Of a stretch of 64,000 bases of DNA, positions 52,794 to 61,793 are shown piece by piece. How positions within the stretch are numbered: the first letter of the stretch is position 1; every line of letters begins with the position of its first letter. Source of the DNA: Paenibacillus agilis (lineage in GTDB: Bacteria > Bacillota > Bacilli > Paenibacillales > Paenibacillaceae); contig NZ_VNJK01000003.1 in the NCBI RefSeq assembly GCF_007786455.1, forward strand, positions 372,001-436,000, written 5' to 3'. The notes under the pieces are model-generated. The model was not told the DNA's origin and ran no database searches. It saw only the letters and a list, made by a program, of their open reading frames with translations. The position numbers and the translations under genes were made by a program.

Positions 52794-54413
52794 TCATATG
52801 GTGAACATAAGTATCACGATTGCTAGCAGCGTCGTGGCAATGAGCCCAATGAATACGGGAATCAGATTGCGCCGCGCGAGCTCGAAGGGGCTGACGCCGC
52901 AGATCGCAGCCGCTGGAATGAGCGCCCACGGGATAAGCGTTCCGCCGCCAACCCAAATCGCGGTGACTTGACCTAGGGCGGTCAAGGTAGCAGTGCCTCC
53001 ATCGATGGCAATGCCGAATACGCTGGCAACTGATCCTGCTAGCGAAATGCCAGAGAAGCCCGAGCCGTCCAGGCCTGTAATCGTGCCAACGGCGGTCATC
53101 GTGATGGCACCAACTGCGGGATGAACAGGTACATTGTGGGCCAGTGCAACGCCCAAGTCATTGACGATGCCATGCGAGCCGACAGGCAGCACCGAACCGT
53201 ACAGTTCGATCAAAGCCGCATCACCAAGATAAAAGAAGGCGGCAATGGGAATAACAGGGCCAAATACTTTAAAGCCAAACAGGAATCCATCTATAAGATG
53301 TGTTGTTGTCTGTTCTAGCCCTTTTCCACGATAAGTGAGCATGCAGATGAGTAGAAGAATAAGCACAGCGGTACCGCCGACAAGTGCGGTCGCTTCACCA
53401 CCTTGAAGCTTATAGCGAAATAGAATAATGACATCGAGCGTGAAAAGAAGAACGATAAATATGGCGGATAAACGTTTTAGCAGTGGAGTGAGGGCATAAG
53501 TCCCTTTTAAAGAGGTATCGGTAACATAAGGGGCGTTAGTATCACTATTAGCATTATTAGCTTTACAAGTAATGTTAGTATTACTAGCGCTACTTGTATT
53601 TCGAGTATTATTAGCAGCATTACTTGTAGCACTAGGGCTATCAGAAGGAGGCCCAGCTTCCTGAGGAGCCGTATTATTTGAAACATTCGTATAATCTGCA
53701 TCGCCTACCGTTTCGGAAGAATCTACTTCTGCATCTGTCGTACCGCTAGCAGGATGCAGCCGCCCTGATCTTATGTCTCGTCGTATTAGCCAAAAGGCGG
53801 TTCCTGTTGTCACCGCCCCCATTACCAAGACGAGCGGTAAACTAGCGCTAATGACGCTCTCCACGGGAATGCCTGCGGCATCTGCTGTCAACTTCGGAGC
53901 GCCTTGGATAATGAAGTCACCGGACAAAGCAATGCCATGTCCGAACAAGTTCATCGCCATGGCGACTGCGATTGGTGGCAGTCCAACCCGAAGCGCCGCT
54001 GGCAGCAGTACAGCGCCTACGAGTGCAACGGCAGGCGATGGCCAGAAGAAAAGGCTAATCGTCATCATGACAAGGCCGATTGTCCAAAAGGCCATGACAG
54101 GACTGCGCATAAAGCGTGTAAACGGAGACACTAGCGCTTCATGTATACCAGAAGCGAGTAGAACGCGGCTCATGCCAACGATGATAGAGATTATAAGAAT
54201 CGTTGGCATAAGCTCTTTCATCGCGTATATGAAAGTAGAAAATATGCCACTGACCGCTGATCCAAGAGAGGAGGTAGCGATCCAGCCCAGCAGTAATATA
54301 CCTACGATACAAACGAGTGTTGTATCGCGACGCATAATGAGACAGACAATAATAAGCATGATGAAGATGAGATAAATCCCATGCAGCCAAGTTAATTCCA
54401 ACACAATACTCAT
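52794..54413 (-). CDS. Multi-span membrane transporter with a low-complexity cytoplasmic loop
   Basis: The 539-residue protein has about ten or more hydrophobic spans in two halves, with helix-breaking motifs such as FFWPSPAVALVGAVLLPAAL and GSGFSGISLAGSVASVFG, as in ion-coupled carboxylate or sodium/proton transporters. I cannot name the substrate. Between the halves lies a loop of about 85 residues very rich in Asn, Ser, Thr and Ala (TSSASNTNITCKANNANSD). The ATG abuts GAGGAGGT. GTG three codons later is a better-spaced alternative start. It lies downstream of acnA with a terminator between. Confidence 0.7.
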   Translation of the reverse strand: MSIVLELTWLHGIYLIFIMLIIVCLIMRRDTTLVCIVGILLLGWIATSSLGSAVSGIFSTFIYAMKELMPTILIISIIVGMSRVLLASGIHEALVSPFTRFMRSPVMAFWTIGLVMMTISLFFWPSPAVALVGAVLLPAALRVGLPPIAVAMAMNLFGHGIALSGDFIIQGAPKLTADAAGIPVESVISASLPLVLVMGAVTTGTAFWLIRRDIRSGRLHPASGTTDAEVDSSETVGDADYTNVSNNTAPQEAGPPSDSPSATSNAANNTRNTSSASNTNITCKANNANSDTNAPYVTDTSLKGTYALTPLLKRLSAIFIVLLFTLDVIILFRYKLQGGEATALVGGTAVLILLLICMLTYRGKGLEQTTTHLIDGFLFGFKVFGPVIPIAAFFYLGDAALIELYGSVLPVGSHGIVNDLGVALAHNVPVHPAVGAITMTAVGTITGLDGSGFSGISLAGSVASVFGIAIDGGTATLTALGQVTAIWVGGGTLIPWALIPAAAICGVSPFELARRNLIPVFIGLIATTLLAIVILMFTI

Positions 54414-54498
54414 ACCTCCTCTAATTTGAATAGGCTTACATTTGGGTAATCCATCATATGCAAATGCCTATCTTTTGGAACGTACAGTCATTTCAAAC

Positions 54499-54542
54499 AA
54501 AGAGGTCCTTCTAAGCAGGAAGCTGCTCGGAAGGACCTCTTT
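54499..54542 (-). terminator. Intrinsic terminator after acnA
   Basis: A perfect 13-bp stem AAAGAGGTCCTTC with GAAGGACCTCTTT lies 18 nt past the acnA stop codon on the minus strand, followed by GTTTGA. The U tract is short. Confidence 0.7.
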
Positions 54543-54559
54543 CTATTTATAAAATTCAA

Positions 54560-57286
54560 TTAAGCATGAGTGCGCATGTTAGCGATCATTTGACGAAGAA
54601 CCGTTTGCAAGATACCGCCATTGCGATAGTAGTCAACGTCAACCATGCTGTCTAGACGTACAATTGCGTTGAACTCAAATGCTGTTCCGTCTTCACGTAC
54701 AGCGGTTACTTTCACTTGTTGGCCTGGTAGTACTGCATTGGACAATCCTTCGATAGAGATTACCTCACGACCAGTCAAGCCAAGAGATGCCCAGCTTTGA
54801 CCCGCTTCGAATTGAAGTGGCATTACGCCCATACCTACCAAGTTGGAACGGTGGATACGCTCGAAGCTTTCAGCGATAACTGCTTTGACGCCTAGCAAGT
54901 ACGTACCTTTTGCTGCCCAGTCACGGGAGCTTCCTGTACCGTACTCTTTACCTGCGATAACGACGAGATTTTTGCCTTCTGCTTGATACTTCATGGAAGC
55001 ATCGTAGATTGACATTACTTCGTCAGTTGGCAAGTACTTCGTTACGCCGCCCTCTGTACCCGGTGCAACTTGGTTACGGATACGGATGTTCGCGAATGTA
55101 CCGCGCATCATTACTTCATGGTTACCACGACGTGAGCCGTAGGAGTTGAAGTCTTTGCGTTGTACGCCATTGTTAATCAAATATTCGCCACCAGGGCTGT
55201 CTGCTTTGATGTTACCAGCAGGGGAGATGTGGTCCGTTGTAACGGAATCTCCAAGCAACGCCATAATGTTAGCATCTTTGATGTCGGAAATATCATCAAG
55301 ATCGTCGCTCAAGTTCTCGAAGAACGGCGGGTTCTGGATGTAAGTGGACTTCGGATCCCACTCATAAGATTCGCCTTTAGGCACTTCGATTGCATTCCAA
55401 CGCTCATTTTGTGTAAATACGTTCTCGTATTTATCGATGAACATTTGCGGATTGATTGCTTGAGCAACAGCTTGTTGTACTTCTTCAGAAGTAGGCCAAA
55501 TATCTTTCAAGTATACAGGCTCATTGTTCTGATCGTATCCGATTGGCTCACTGGACAAATCGATATTAACCGTTCCAGCTAGCGCATAAGCAACAACGAG
55601 TGGTGGAGATGCCAAGTAGTTAGCTTTCACTTGAGCATGTACACGGCCTTCGAAGTTACGGTTACCGGAAAGTACTGCTGCTACTGTCATATCGTTATCT
55701 GCGATTGCTTGGCCTACTTCGTCTGGAAGTGGACCGGAGTTACCGATACAAGTTGCGCAGCCGTAACCAGCTACATGGAAGCCAAGCGCTTCAAGCGGCT
55801 CCAACAGGTTCGCCTTCTTCAAGTACTCTGTAACGACGAGGGAACCTGGTGTCAAGCTGCTCTTGACATATTCAGGCTTAACCAAGCCGCGCTCGACTGC
55901 TTTCTTCGCAACGAGACCTGCACCAAGCATTACGCTAGGGTTGGATGTATTCGTACAAGATGTGATTGCTGCGATAACTACCGCACCAGTTCCCATCTTG
56001 CTAACTTTATTGTTAGGATGCTGAACTGTAACTTCTTCAGCGATCTTCTCATCGGACAAGCCGTAGCCGCCTTTATCCAATGGTGTACGCAAAATGTCGT
56101 TGAACTCTTTCTTCATGTTCGTCAGTTCAACACGGTCTTGCGGACGCTTTGGTCCAGCTAAGCTTGGTACAACGGAGCTGATATCAAGCTCGATTGTGTC
56201 GGAGAAGTCCGGATCTGCCATGTCAGCTGTACGGAACATGCCTTGTGCTTTGTAGTACTCTTCAACGAGTTGTACTTGCTCTTCTTTACGACCAGTTGCG
56301 CGCAAGAAGTTCAATGTTACGTTATCAACTGGAAAGAAGCCGATTGTAGCGCCGTATTCAGGTGCCATGTTCGCAACCGTTGCACGGTCTTCCAAGCCAA
56401 GCTGCTCAAGACCAGGACCGTAGAACTCAACGAATTTACCAACAACGCCTTTTTTACGAAGCATTTGTGTAACTGTCAAAGCCAAGTCAGTTGCCGTTGC
56501 GCCTTCTGCCAATTTACCTGTTAGTTTGAAGCCGATAACCTCTGGTGTAACGAAGTAAAGTGGTTGTCCAAGCATACCAGCCTCTGCCTCGATACCGCCA
56601 ACACCCCAACCAACAACACCAAGGCCGTTGATCATCGTTGTATGGGAGTCTGTACCCACTAGAGAGTCAGGGAATACTTCTGTTACGCCGTCTACTTCTT
56701 TGGTAGCTGCTACAGAAGCAAGGTACTCCAAGTTAACTTGGTGAACGATACCTGTAGCCGGCGGTACAGCGCGGAAGTTATCGAACGCCGTTTGAGCCCA
56801 ACGAAGGAAGCGGTAACGTTCTTCGTTGCGTTCGAACTCAATGTTCATATTATATTCAAGAGCGTCTTTACTACCGAATGCATCTACCATGACAGAGTGG
56901 TCGATGACGAGGTCTACTGGAACGAGCGGATTGATCTTCTTTGGATCGCCGCCTGCTTTTTTAACCGTGTCACGCATTGCTGCCAAGTCAACGACAACAG
57001 GTACGCCTGTGAAGTCTTGCAATACGATACGAGCAGGGATGAACGGAATCTCTTTGTTTCCATCACGCTCTTCAGCCCAGTTCGCGATTTGCTTAACGTG
57101 TTCTTGCGTAATTGCACGACCATCGAATTGACGAATTGCTGCCTCAAGAAGAACTTTAATAGAGAACGGTAGGCGAGAAATGCTGTTGAAACCTTGTGTG
57201 TTTAGTGCATCCAAGCTGTAGTAACGATAGGACTTGCCTCCGACTGTCAGCTCGCGCTGAGCGGAATATGCATTAGTTCTTGTCAT
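54560..57286 (-). CDS. acnA: Aconitate hydratase (aconitase A)
   Basis: Aconitase interconverts citrate and isocitrate in the TCA cycle. The 908-residue protein matches the Bacillus CitB type. [4Fe-4S] ligands are in [17 protein letters not shown] (first Cys) and [14 protein letters not shown] (other two), and substrate residues are in [16 protein letters not shown] and [15 protein letters not shown]. Such enzymes also bind RNA when iron is short. ATG 57286 follows AAGGAGGTCCTTTAC. A well-formed promoter (TTGATA, 17 nt, TTATAA) lies 50 nt upstream, with a palindromic operator just beyond. Confidence 0.97.
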   Translation of the reverse strand: MTRTNAYSAQRELTVGGKSYRYYSLDALNTQGFNSISRLPFSIKVLLEAAIRQFDGRAITQEHVKQIANWAEERDGNKEIPFIPARIVLQDFTGVPVVVDLAAMRDTVKKAGGDPKKINPLVPVDLVIDHSVMVDAFGSKDALEYNMNIEFERNEERYRFLRWAQTAFDNFRAVPPATGIVHQVNLEYLASVAATKEVDGVTEVFPDSLVGTDSHTTMINGLGVVGWGVGGIEAEAGMLGQPLYFVTPEVIGFKLTGKLAEGATATDLALTVTQMLRKKGVVGKFVEFYGPGLEQLGLEDRATVANMAPEYGATIGFFPVDNVTLNFLRATGRKEEQVQLVEEYYKAQGMFRTADMADPDFSDTIELDISSVVPSLAGPKRPQDRVELTNMKKEFNDILRTPLDKGGYGLSDEKIAEEVTVQHPNNKVSKMGTGAVVIAAITSCTNTSNPSVMLGAGLVAKKAVERGLVKPEYVKSSLTPGSLVVTEYLKKANLLEPLEALGFHVAGYGCATCIGNSGPLPDEVGQAIADNDMTVAAVLSGNRNFEGRVHAQVKANYLASPPLVVAYALAGTVNIDLSSEPIGYDQNNEPVYLKDIWPTSEEVQQAVAQAINPQMFIDKYENVFTQNERWNAIEVPKGESYEWDPKSTYIQNPPFFENLSDDLDDISDIKDANIMALLGDSVTTDHISPAGNIKADSPGGEYLINNGVQRKDFNSYGSRRGNHEVMMRGTFANIRIRNQVAPGTEGGVTKYLPTDEVMSIYDASMKYQAEGKNLVVIAGKEYGTGSSRDWAAKGTYLLGVKAVIAESFERIHRSNLVGMGVMPLQFEAGQSWASLGLTGREVISIEGLSNAVLPGQQVKVTAVREDGTAFEFNAIVRLDSMVDVDYYRNGGILQTVLRQMIANMRTHA

Positions 57287-57338
57287 GTAAAGGACCTCCT
57301 TCATGGTTGTGATTGCAATATCTAGTTAGTGGTAATCG

Positions 57339-57367
57339 TTATAAACTCCTCAAATCCTCTTTATCAA
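57339..57367 (-). promoter_or_regulatory. Sigma-A promoter of acnA
   Basis: On the minus strand TTGATA and TTATAA are separated by exactly 17 nt, about 53 nt before the start codon. Confidence 0.7.
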
Positions 57368-57373
57368 ATGAAT

Positions 57374-57390
57374 GTTTCATCTAATGAAAC
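57374..57390. promoter_or_regulatory. 17-bp palindromic operator upstream of the acnA promoter
   Basis: GTTTCAT-CTA-ATGAAAC, perfect 7-bp arms with a 3-nt spacer, lies 7 bp upstream of the acnA -35 box and between acnA and the divergent amidase gene. It has the same layout as the palindrome in the iclR promoter. A half-site ATTTCAT follows at 57394. Confidence 0.6.
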
Positions 57391-57552
57391 CCCATTTCAT
57401 ATTTACAATACAAGTATATCGTTTCTAGTGACGCTGGTAAAGATGTTTTGCTTCAAAAATATGCCTAAATGTTTCACATCGACATGTACAAGACAAGTTG
57501 TGCATACATATGAATTTAGATGAATAGGCGATGGACAGGAGGAGGCAGGAAG

Positions 57553-58551
57553 ATGAGGCAGGCATGGAAGACGACATTATATGCTTATGTTGAGCAACAT
57601 AACCGACACGAAGTAGACGAACGCCCTCAAGCACTTCTTACGCCAATTACGGATAGAAGATATGTGCTCATGATGAGTGAACGCAGGCAGCGGCTGCGCG
57701 AATGGTATCGGAGTCGTGAACTTGAGCCAATCAAGTCCCAAACGAAGGCCAAATTGAACCGTGTGCGTGAGGCAGAGGGAGAAGTACATGTTGACTTGGA
57801 GTTCCATGTTCAACGTGTCGGCCAGCAAAAAGGAAATACATTAATAGAAGAGCGGCTGGAATCGGAAAGGGTCGTGCTTGTAAAAGAAGAAGGTGATTGG
57901 GTCATTGCTCAGATCGAGCATGCTGCTCCAGAACGTAAACCGATGTCAACGCTCATACAGGATAAAAAGCTGCTGCAGGAGCATCGTTCTACGACACGTC
58001 CATTTCTGAATCGAAATGTACTTGGACAATCAAAGCCAACCAACTTGACGCCTTATCGCCGTGAAATGGCTGTAGAATATGCAGAATTGTATTGGAATGA
58101 ACCTAACCCTCAATTTTTACACTTCGAGGTTGATTGTACGAACTATGTATCACAATGTCTCTTTGCAGGTGGAGCACCCATGAACTATACTGGTAAAAGA
58201 GAATTAGGCTGGTGGTACAGAGGGATGGTAGCCGATCGAGAAGCGTGGAGCTACAGTTGGGCGGTATCCAATAGCTTAGAGAGTTATTTCACACATAATC
58301 AGTCTGGATTGCGAGCAATTGCAGTGGATCACCCAAATGAACTCAAGCTTGGAGATGTTGTCCTTTATGATTGGGACGGCAACGGACATTATCAGCATAG
58401 TTCAATCGTAACTGCATTCGATTTGAATGGAATGCCACTCGTGAACGCCCATACGACGAACAGCCGTCACCGTTATTGGGATTATCAAGATTCTTACGCA
58501 TGGACGGAAGCGACAGCGTATCGCTTTTTCCACATATCAGACGTATTCTAA
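57553..58551 (+). CDS. Amidase-domain protein (putative Amidase_6 wall-lytic fold)
   Basis: The 332-residue protein has an N-terminal region of about 150 residues without a recognisable motif. A papain-like amidase fold follows: HFEVDCTNYVSQCLFAGGAPM (catalytic Cys), ELKLGDVVLYDWDGNGHYQHSSIVTAF (His) and PLVNAHTTNSRHRYWDY. No signal peptide is visible, which is odd for a wall enzyme, so the role is uncertain. ATG 57553 follows ACAGGAGGAGGCAGGAAG. It is divergent from acnA across a shared regulatory region. Confidence 0.8.
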   Translation: MRQAWKTTLYAYVEQHNRHEVDERPQALLTPITDRRYVLMMSERRQRLREWYRSRELEPIKSQTKAKLNRVREAEGEVHVDLEFHVQRVGQQKGNTLIEERLESERVVLVKEEGDWVIAQIEHAAPERKPMSTLIQDKKLLQEHRSTTRPFLNRNVLGQSKPTNLTPYRREMAVEYAELYWNEPNPQFLHFEVDCTNYVSQCLFAGGAPMNYTGKRELGWWYRGMVADREAWSYSWAVSNSLESYFTHNQSGLRAIAVDHPNELKLGDVVLYDWDGNGHYQHSSIVTAFDLNGMPLVNAHTTNSRHRYWDYQDSYAWTEATAYRFFHISDVF

Positions 58552-58660
58552 CCGCTTGAAGTTATGAATTGCATGTTGCCGGTATTTTGGTACAGTCAGC
58601 GAAGCCTAAGGTGCGTCATGAATAGACTAACTGCGCGAAGTGCGCTATTTGGAGGGGCTT

Positions 58661-59770
58661 ATGGATAAACAACGTAAAATGCGCGTCGGCCTTGTGTACG
58701 GCGGCAAATCCGGAGAACATGAAGTATCGTTATCAACAGCGTTCGCAGTTATGAATGCTTTTGACTTTGACAAATATGAAATTATCCCATTCTTTATTAC
58801 ACAAGCAGGGGAATGGCGTGTAGGCAGCTTGATGAACGCACCATTTGCGGATAAAGAGCAGCTGAAATTGCTAGATTCCAAAGGTGGAACAGTTCAAGCA
58901 ATGGATATGTTGTTCCGCAGCTTGGATCGCAGTGCAAGTACAGCCTCTGAACCTGCTATCGATGTCATGTTCCCGCTTATTCATGGAACGAATGGTGAGG
59001 ACGGCACGATTCAAGGCTTGTTCGAAATGGCTAATGTACCTTATGTAGGTGCAGGCGTACTGGCATCGGCTGTCGGTATGGATAAGGCGTTTATGAAGCT
59101 TGTATTCGCAGATGCAGGTTTGCCGCAAGTCCAATATGTTCATTTTATCGGAGCAGAATGGAATCGTGATCAGGAGCAAATTTTGCGTCAAACGGAAGAG
59201 GAACTCGGCTATCCTTGCTTCATTAAGCCAGCTAATCTTGGCTCATCTGTAGGCATTTCGAAGGCGCGTAATCGTGCAGAGCTAATCGCAGCTATCGAGC
59301 TTGCTCTTCAATATGATCGCAAAGTCATCATCGAAGAATTTGTAGATGCTCGTGAGGTTGAGGTAAGTGTATTGGGGAATGACGAGCCACAAGCTTCTGT
59401 AACGGGAGAAATCATTTCTTCCAATGAATTCTACGACTACAAAGCAAAATATATCGATGGAAAATCCGGCATGCAGATCCCAGCTGAGATCGATACTGAG
59501 CTGGCTGCTAGCATTCGTGAAATGGCGGTTCGTGCTTATCGTGCGATTGATGGCTCTGGATTGTCGCGTGTAGACTTCTTCGTTCGTCGTTCCGACAATC
59601 AAGTGTTTATTAATGAAGTAAACACGATGCCAGGCTTCACGCCGTACAGTATGTATCCTTTGATGTGGAAAGAAACAGGCAAGCCGTATCAGGAATTGCT
59701 GGATGACTTGATTGAACTTGCATTGAATCGTTTTGCAGCGAAACAGAAGCTTCATTATGTAAATGCGTAA
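58661..59770 (+). CDS. ddl: D-alanine-D-alanine ligase
   Basis: The ATP-grasp enzyme makes the D-Ala-D-Ala end of peptidoglycan. The 369-residue protein has GLVYGGKSGEHEVSLSTA (N-terminal substrate loop), LIHGTNGEDGTIQGLFE, CFIKPANLGSSVGISKA (ATP-binding), and the metal-binding FINEVNTMPGFTPYSMYP. ATG 58661 follows GGAGGGGCTT. It is slightly longer than typical Ddl because of an insertion near residues 60-85, as in the long (VanA-like length) enzymes. The Tyr/Phe specificity position cannot be read safely here. Confidence 0.95.
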   Translation: MDKQRKMRVGLVYGGKSGEHEVSLSTAFAVMNAFDFDKYEIIPFFITQAGEWRVGSLMNAPFADKEQLKLLDSKGGTVQAMDMLFRSLDRSASTASEPAIDVMFPLIHGTNGEDGTIQGLFEMANVPYVGAGVLASAVGMDKAFMKLVFADAGLPQVQYVHFIGAEWNRDQEQILRQTEEELGYPCFIKPANLGSSVGISKARNRAELIAAIELALQYDRKVIIEEFVDAREVEVSVLGNDEPQASVTGEIISSNEFYDYKAKYIDGKSGMQIPAEIDTELAASIREMAVRAYRAIDGSGLSRVDFFVRRSDNQVFINEVNTMPGFTPYSMYPLMWKETGKPYQELLDDLIELALNRFAAKQKLHYVNA

Positions 59771-59824
59771 TCGTAAACATGCATCATCGATAACTACAGG
59801 ATCGTGAATAGATAATTAAGTAGG

Positions 59825-59875
59825 AGCGTGCTGCTCAGCTTACTTCGTGTAAGTTGTCGGCACGCTTTTTTTTTG
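59825..59875 (+). terminator. Intrinsic terminator after ddl
   Basis: AGCGTGC pairs with GCACGCT around an internally structured loop (CTTAC with GTAAG), followed by nine T residues. Confidence 0.85.
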
Positions 59876-59940
59876 TGAAAGAGATGAAATTTCCGTGGAC
59901 ATACTGATTTCTATATAAGTATCAACGGAGGGAAATCAAT

Positions 59941-60429
59941 ATGAAACGGAAAGCTTCAAGGTTTGCTATGTTGGGTGTTATTGTTGCTGCGAATATATTT
60001 GTAGCAATACATGTAGGAGCATTTACAAATGAAGAGGTATTTACCGCCTATACGGCTCCTTCAACTGGGGAGCATGACTCCATTCAAGAGCAGCGGGAGC
60101 GGCCTATCGGAAAAGAGCATATAGGTTTGAAAATGAAGCGGCTTCAGCTTAGTGAGGTACTCGTTGAACTTGGATTGGGGGCGGATGCTTGGCACAAGGC
60201 AACTGCGGAAGGTAAGTCACTTGTTGAGTATGCACATACGAAAGGGGTAGCACGGCAGACCATTGTCCAGAAGATGAGCGCTAGGATACATGAGAAGGTA
60301 GAGCAAGAGGTGCGGGTTCGTAAGCTGCCAGCGAAAAAACGAGATCGTTTGAAGAAGATGCTGCAGCTGCGCATCGAGAGGCTTATTGATCGTAAGTTAA
60401 ATGAGAAGGAATTACTTCGCATTAGCTAA
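59941..60429 (+). CDS. Small exported or membrane-anchored protein of unknown function
   Basis: The 162-residue protein starts with a hydrophobic segment (FAMLGVIVAANIFVAIHVGA) that may be a signal sequence or anchor. A spacer follows, then a strongly basic helical C-terminus (KRLQLSEVLVELGLGADAWH, VRKLPAKKRDRLKKMLQLR). There is no motif I can name. The pattern LSEVLVELGLGADAWH-x-KATAEGKSL resembles small helical proteins seen in spore-former exported factors. The ATG follows GGAGGGAAATCAAT. It is monocistronic. Confidence 0.65.
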   Translation: MKRKASRFAMLGVIVAANIFVAIHVGAFTNEEVFTAYTAPSTGEHDSIQEQRERPIGKEHIGLKMKRLQLSEVLVELGLGADAWHKATAEGKSLVEYAHTKGVARQTIVQKMSARIHEKVEQEVRVRKLPAKKRDRLKKMLQLRIERLIDRKLNEKELLRIS

Positions 60430-60532
60430 TTCTTTGTTAGGATGAGCTGACGAGCTGCGCCTATCTCACATTGCCATCCCGTGGGGTTTCATGCTTCAAT
60501 AGAAGTATCAGATGTAGGGAGGGGCGGTTATT

Positions 60533-60853
60533 ATGGGGTTCCAGACAGAGTTCAATTCGGTATGCAAGTTTAAAAGCGAGCAAGAGCTGTATGAATTATT
60601 AGAATATGGACGCGGGAAGATGAAGAAATCTGGCTTGCGTATTTTCCCAACGGGTCAAAAAGTAATTGCGTATACGCCAGATAATACGGCAGTTGCCATT
60701 GTCAAAATCGTTGCTTCTATCGCGGAAATTAACTTCCAGGGAGAAGAGGTAACAGAGGTTGAGATGGAGTTAGTGCGCAAGCTGACGGATGAAGAGTCAC
60801 GCATACAAACAGCGCTAGCTTTTGAGATGTTCTTTGGCGAGCAGAAAGTGTAA
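60533..60853 (+). CDS. Small conserved protein of unknown function
   Basis: The 106-residue protein begins MGFQTEFNSVCKFKSEQELY and continues with ITAYTPDNTAV-type beta strands (GQKVIAYTPDNTAVAIVKIV). Size and the FNSV opening faintly recall the DUF2584 family, but I would not rely on that. No signal or membrane span is seen, so it is probably cytoplasmic. It has a GGAGGGGCGGTT site before the ATG and its own terminator 38 nt after the stop. Confidence 0.6.
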   Translation: MGFQTEFNSVCKFKSEQELYELLEYGRGKMKKSGLRIFPTGQKVIAYTPDNTAVAIVKIVASIAEINFQGEEVTEVEMELVRKLTDEESRIQTALAFEMFFGEQKV

Positions 60854-60890
60854 GTCGGTTCATTTTATTACAGTAACTTTTGAGTATATC

Positions 60891-60921
60891 AAAGGTCATT
60901 CCTTTCGGGATGGCCTTTTTT
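60891..60921 (+). terminator. Intrinsic terminator after the 106-residue protein gene
   Basis: AAAGGTCATTCC pairs with GGGATGGCCTTT (mismatches tolerated at the centre), followed by TTTTTT. Confidence 0.8.
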
Positions 60922-60984
60922 GCATGAAATTTCGTCACTATTACATGTGAAATTGATTCGTTATGAATAAATCGAGGATAAATC

Positions 60985-61077
60985 ATGGAGCGTTCAAAGA
61001 TGGATCAAAAAGACGTCAAAGATTATCCACTTAAGAAAACAAGAGATCGCATAAGAAACTCAATTATAGCGAAATGA
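60985..61077 (+). CDS. Possible 30-residue small protein
   Basis: The frame ATG GAG CGT TCA AAG ATG to TGA encodes 30 residues, begins MERSKMDQKDVKDYPL and is very basic toward its end (KKTRDRIRNSIIAK). GAGG lies seven bases before the ATG. A second in-frame ATG at codon 6 is also possible. It lies alone between two terminator hairpins and just upstream of the phage-tail genes. Composition and start context are the only support. Confidence 0.3.
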   Translation: MERSKMDQKDVKDYPLKKTRDRIRNSIIAK

Positions 61078-61167
61078 TTTAACGCAAAAATAAGAACAGA
61101 CGTTCGTAATTAATTAATGGGAACTCCATCAAGCGTTTTGTTCTAGACATGTTAAATTGATATTACG

Positions 61168-61260
61168 AAATCAAACGCAAACGACACACCGGTTCCACAA
61201 TGGAACAAAGGCGCGGGCAGGCGCAGAACATGTGTGATTCGGTTTGCGTTTGATTTTTTT
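61168..61260 (+). terminator. Large structured hairpin with T tract before the tail genes
   Basis: AAATCAAACGCAAAC pairs perfectly with GTTTGCGTTTGATTT (15 bp) over a 59-nt loop. Inside are CACAC with GTGTG, and GTTCCACAATGGAAC, a small hairpin. It ends in TTTTTTTG. It either terminates a short upstream transcript or acts as a control element for the tail operon 85 nt later. The gap from 60922 to here contains only the possible 30-residue frame. Confidence 0.6.
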
Positions 61261-61345
61261 GTGCCAACATATGTGTTCGAACAGTGGGGACGTTTTTACG
61301 ACATCTCTACAAGTTGGTTAAGGAGGAGGGGGGAAACGATCTACG

Positions 61346-61780
61346 ATGTGGGAAGCAAGCTATGAGGCGTTGCAAGCTCGGATGCGTTCGCTGCTGCCAG
61401 AAGTAACGGCGTGGTATGCAGGGCATTTGCCAGCTGCACCGCAGCGACCTGCTGTGTGGGTGCAGCTCTTAAAGGCTAAAGACGAGCGTGCGAGTGCTAG
61501 AACGACAGCGTCAGAAGTGACTTGGCAAGTGGTATATGTGCCACCGTTAATCGGGGATGTGCCCGATGGGCGAGCACAGCTAACCGCAGCTGAGCGTATT
61601 CGCAGTCATTTTACTGCTTTACATCAACTGAAAGACAACAGTGGGAACGTGTTCAATAGGGTGTCTGTAAAAGGTGGCACACGAGGAGCAGACACATTTG
61701 TCCGCATTACGTTAGCGGCAGAGCTTGAGGATCCGACTGTACAGCATGATCTTATTAAAAAAGTATCTGTTCATTATTAA
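61346..61780 (+). CDS. Phage-like tail completion/terminator protein
   Basis: The 144-residue protein is recognised mostly by position, directly before the tail sheath gene, as in PBSX-like and diffocin-like clusters. It has an aromatic N-terminus (MWEASYEALQARMRSLLPEV), proline-rich PAAPQRPAVWVQLLKA, and a beta-rich end (FVRITLAAELEDPTVQHDLI) typical of tail terminator or completion proteins. The ribosome binding site (AAGGAGGAGGGGG) is strong but lies 13 bases away. It is the first gene of the tail module visible in the window. Confidence 0.6.
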   Translation: MWEASYEALQARMRSLLPEVTAWYAGHLPAAPQRPAVWVQLLKAKDERASARTTASEVTWQVVYVPPLIGDVPDGRAQLTAAERIRSHFTALHQLKDNSGNVFNRVSVKGGTRGADTFVRITLAAELEDPTVQHDLIKKVSVHY

Positions 61781-61793
61781 GGAGGAATAATCG

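Noticed and set aside
53773..54375. Plus-strand open frame of about 200 codons opposite the transporter gene
   Set aside because: The minus strand encodes a clear multi-span membrane protein. The plus-strand translation has no coherent pattern.
61192..61206. GTTCCA-CAA-TGGAAC as a third IclR-type palindrome
   Set aside because: Arms are one base shorter and the spacing differs from the iclR and acnA sites. It is part of the loop of the large hairpin before the tail genes.
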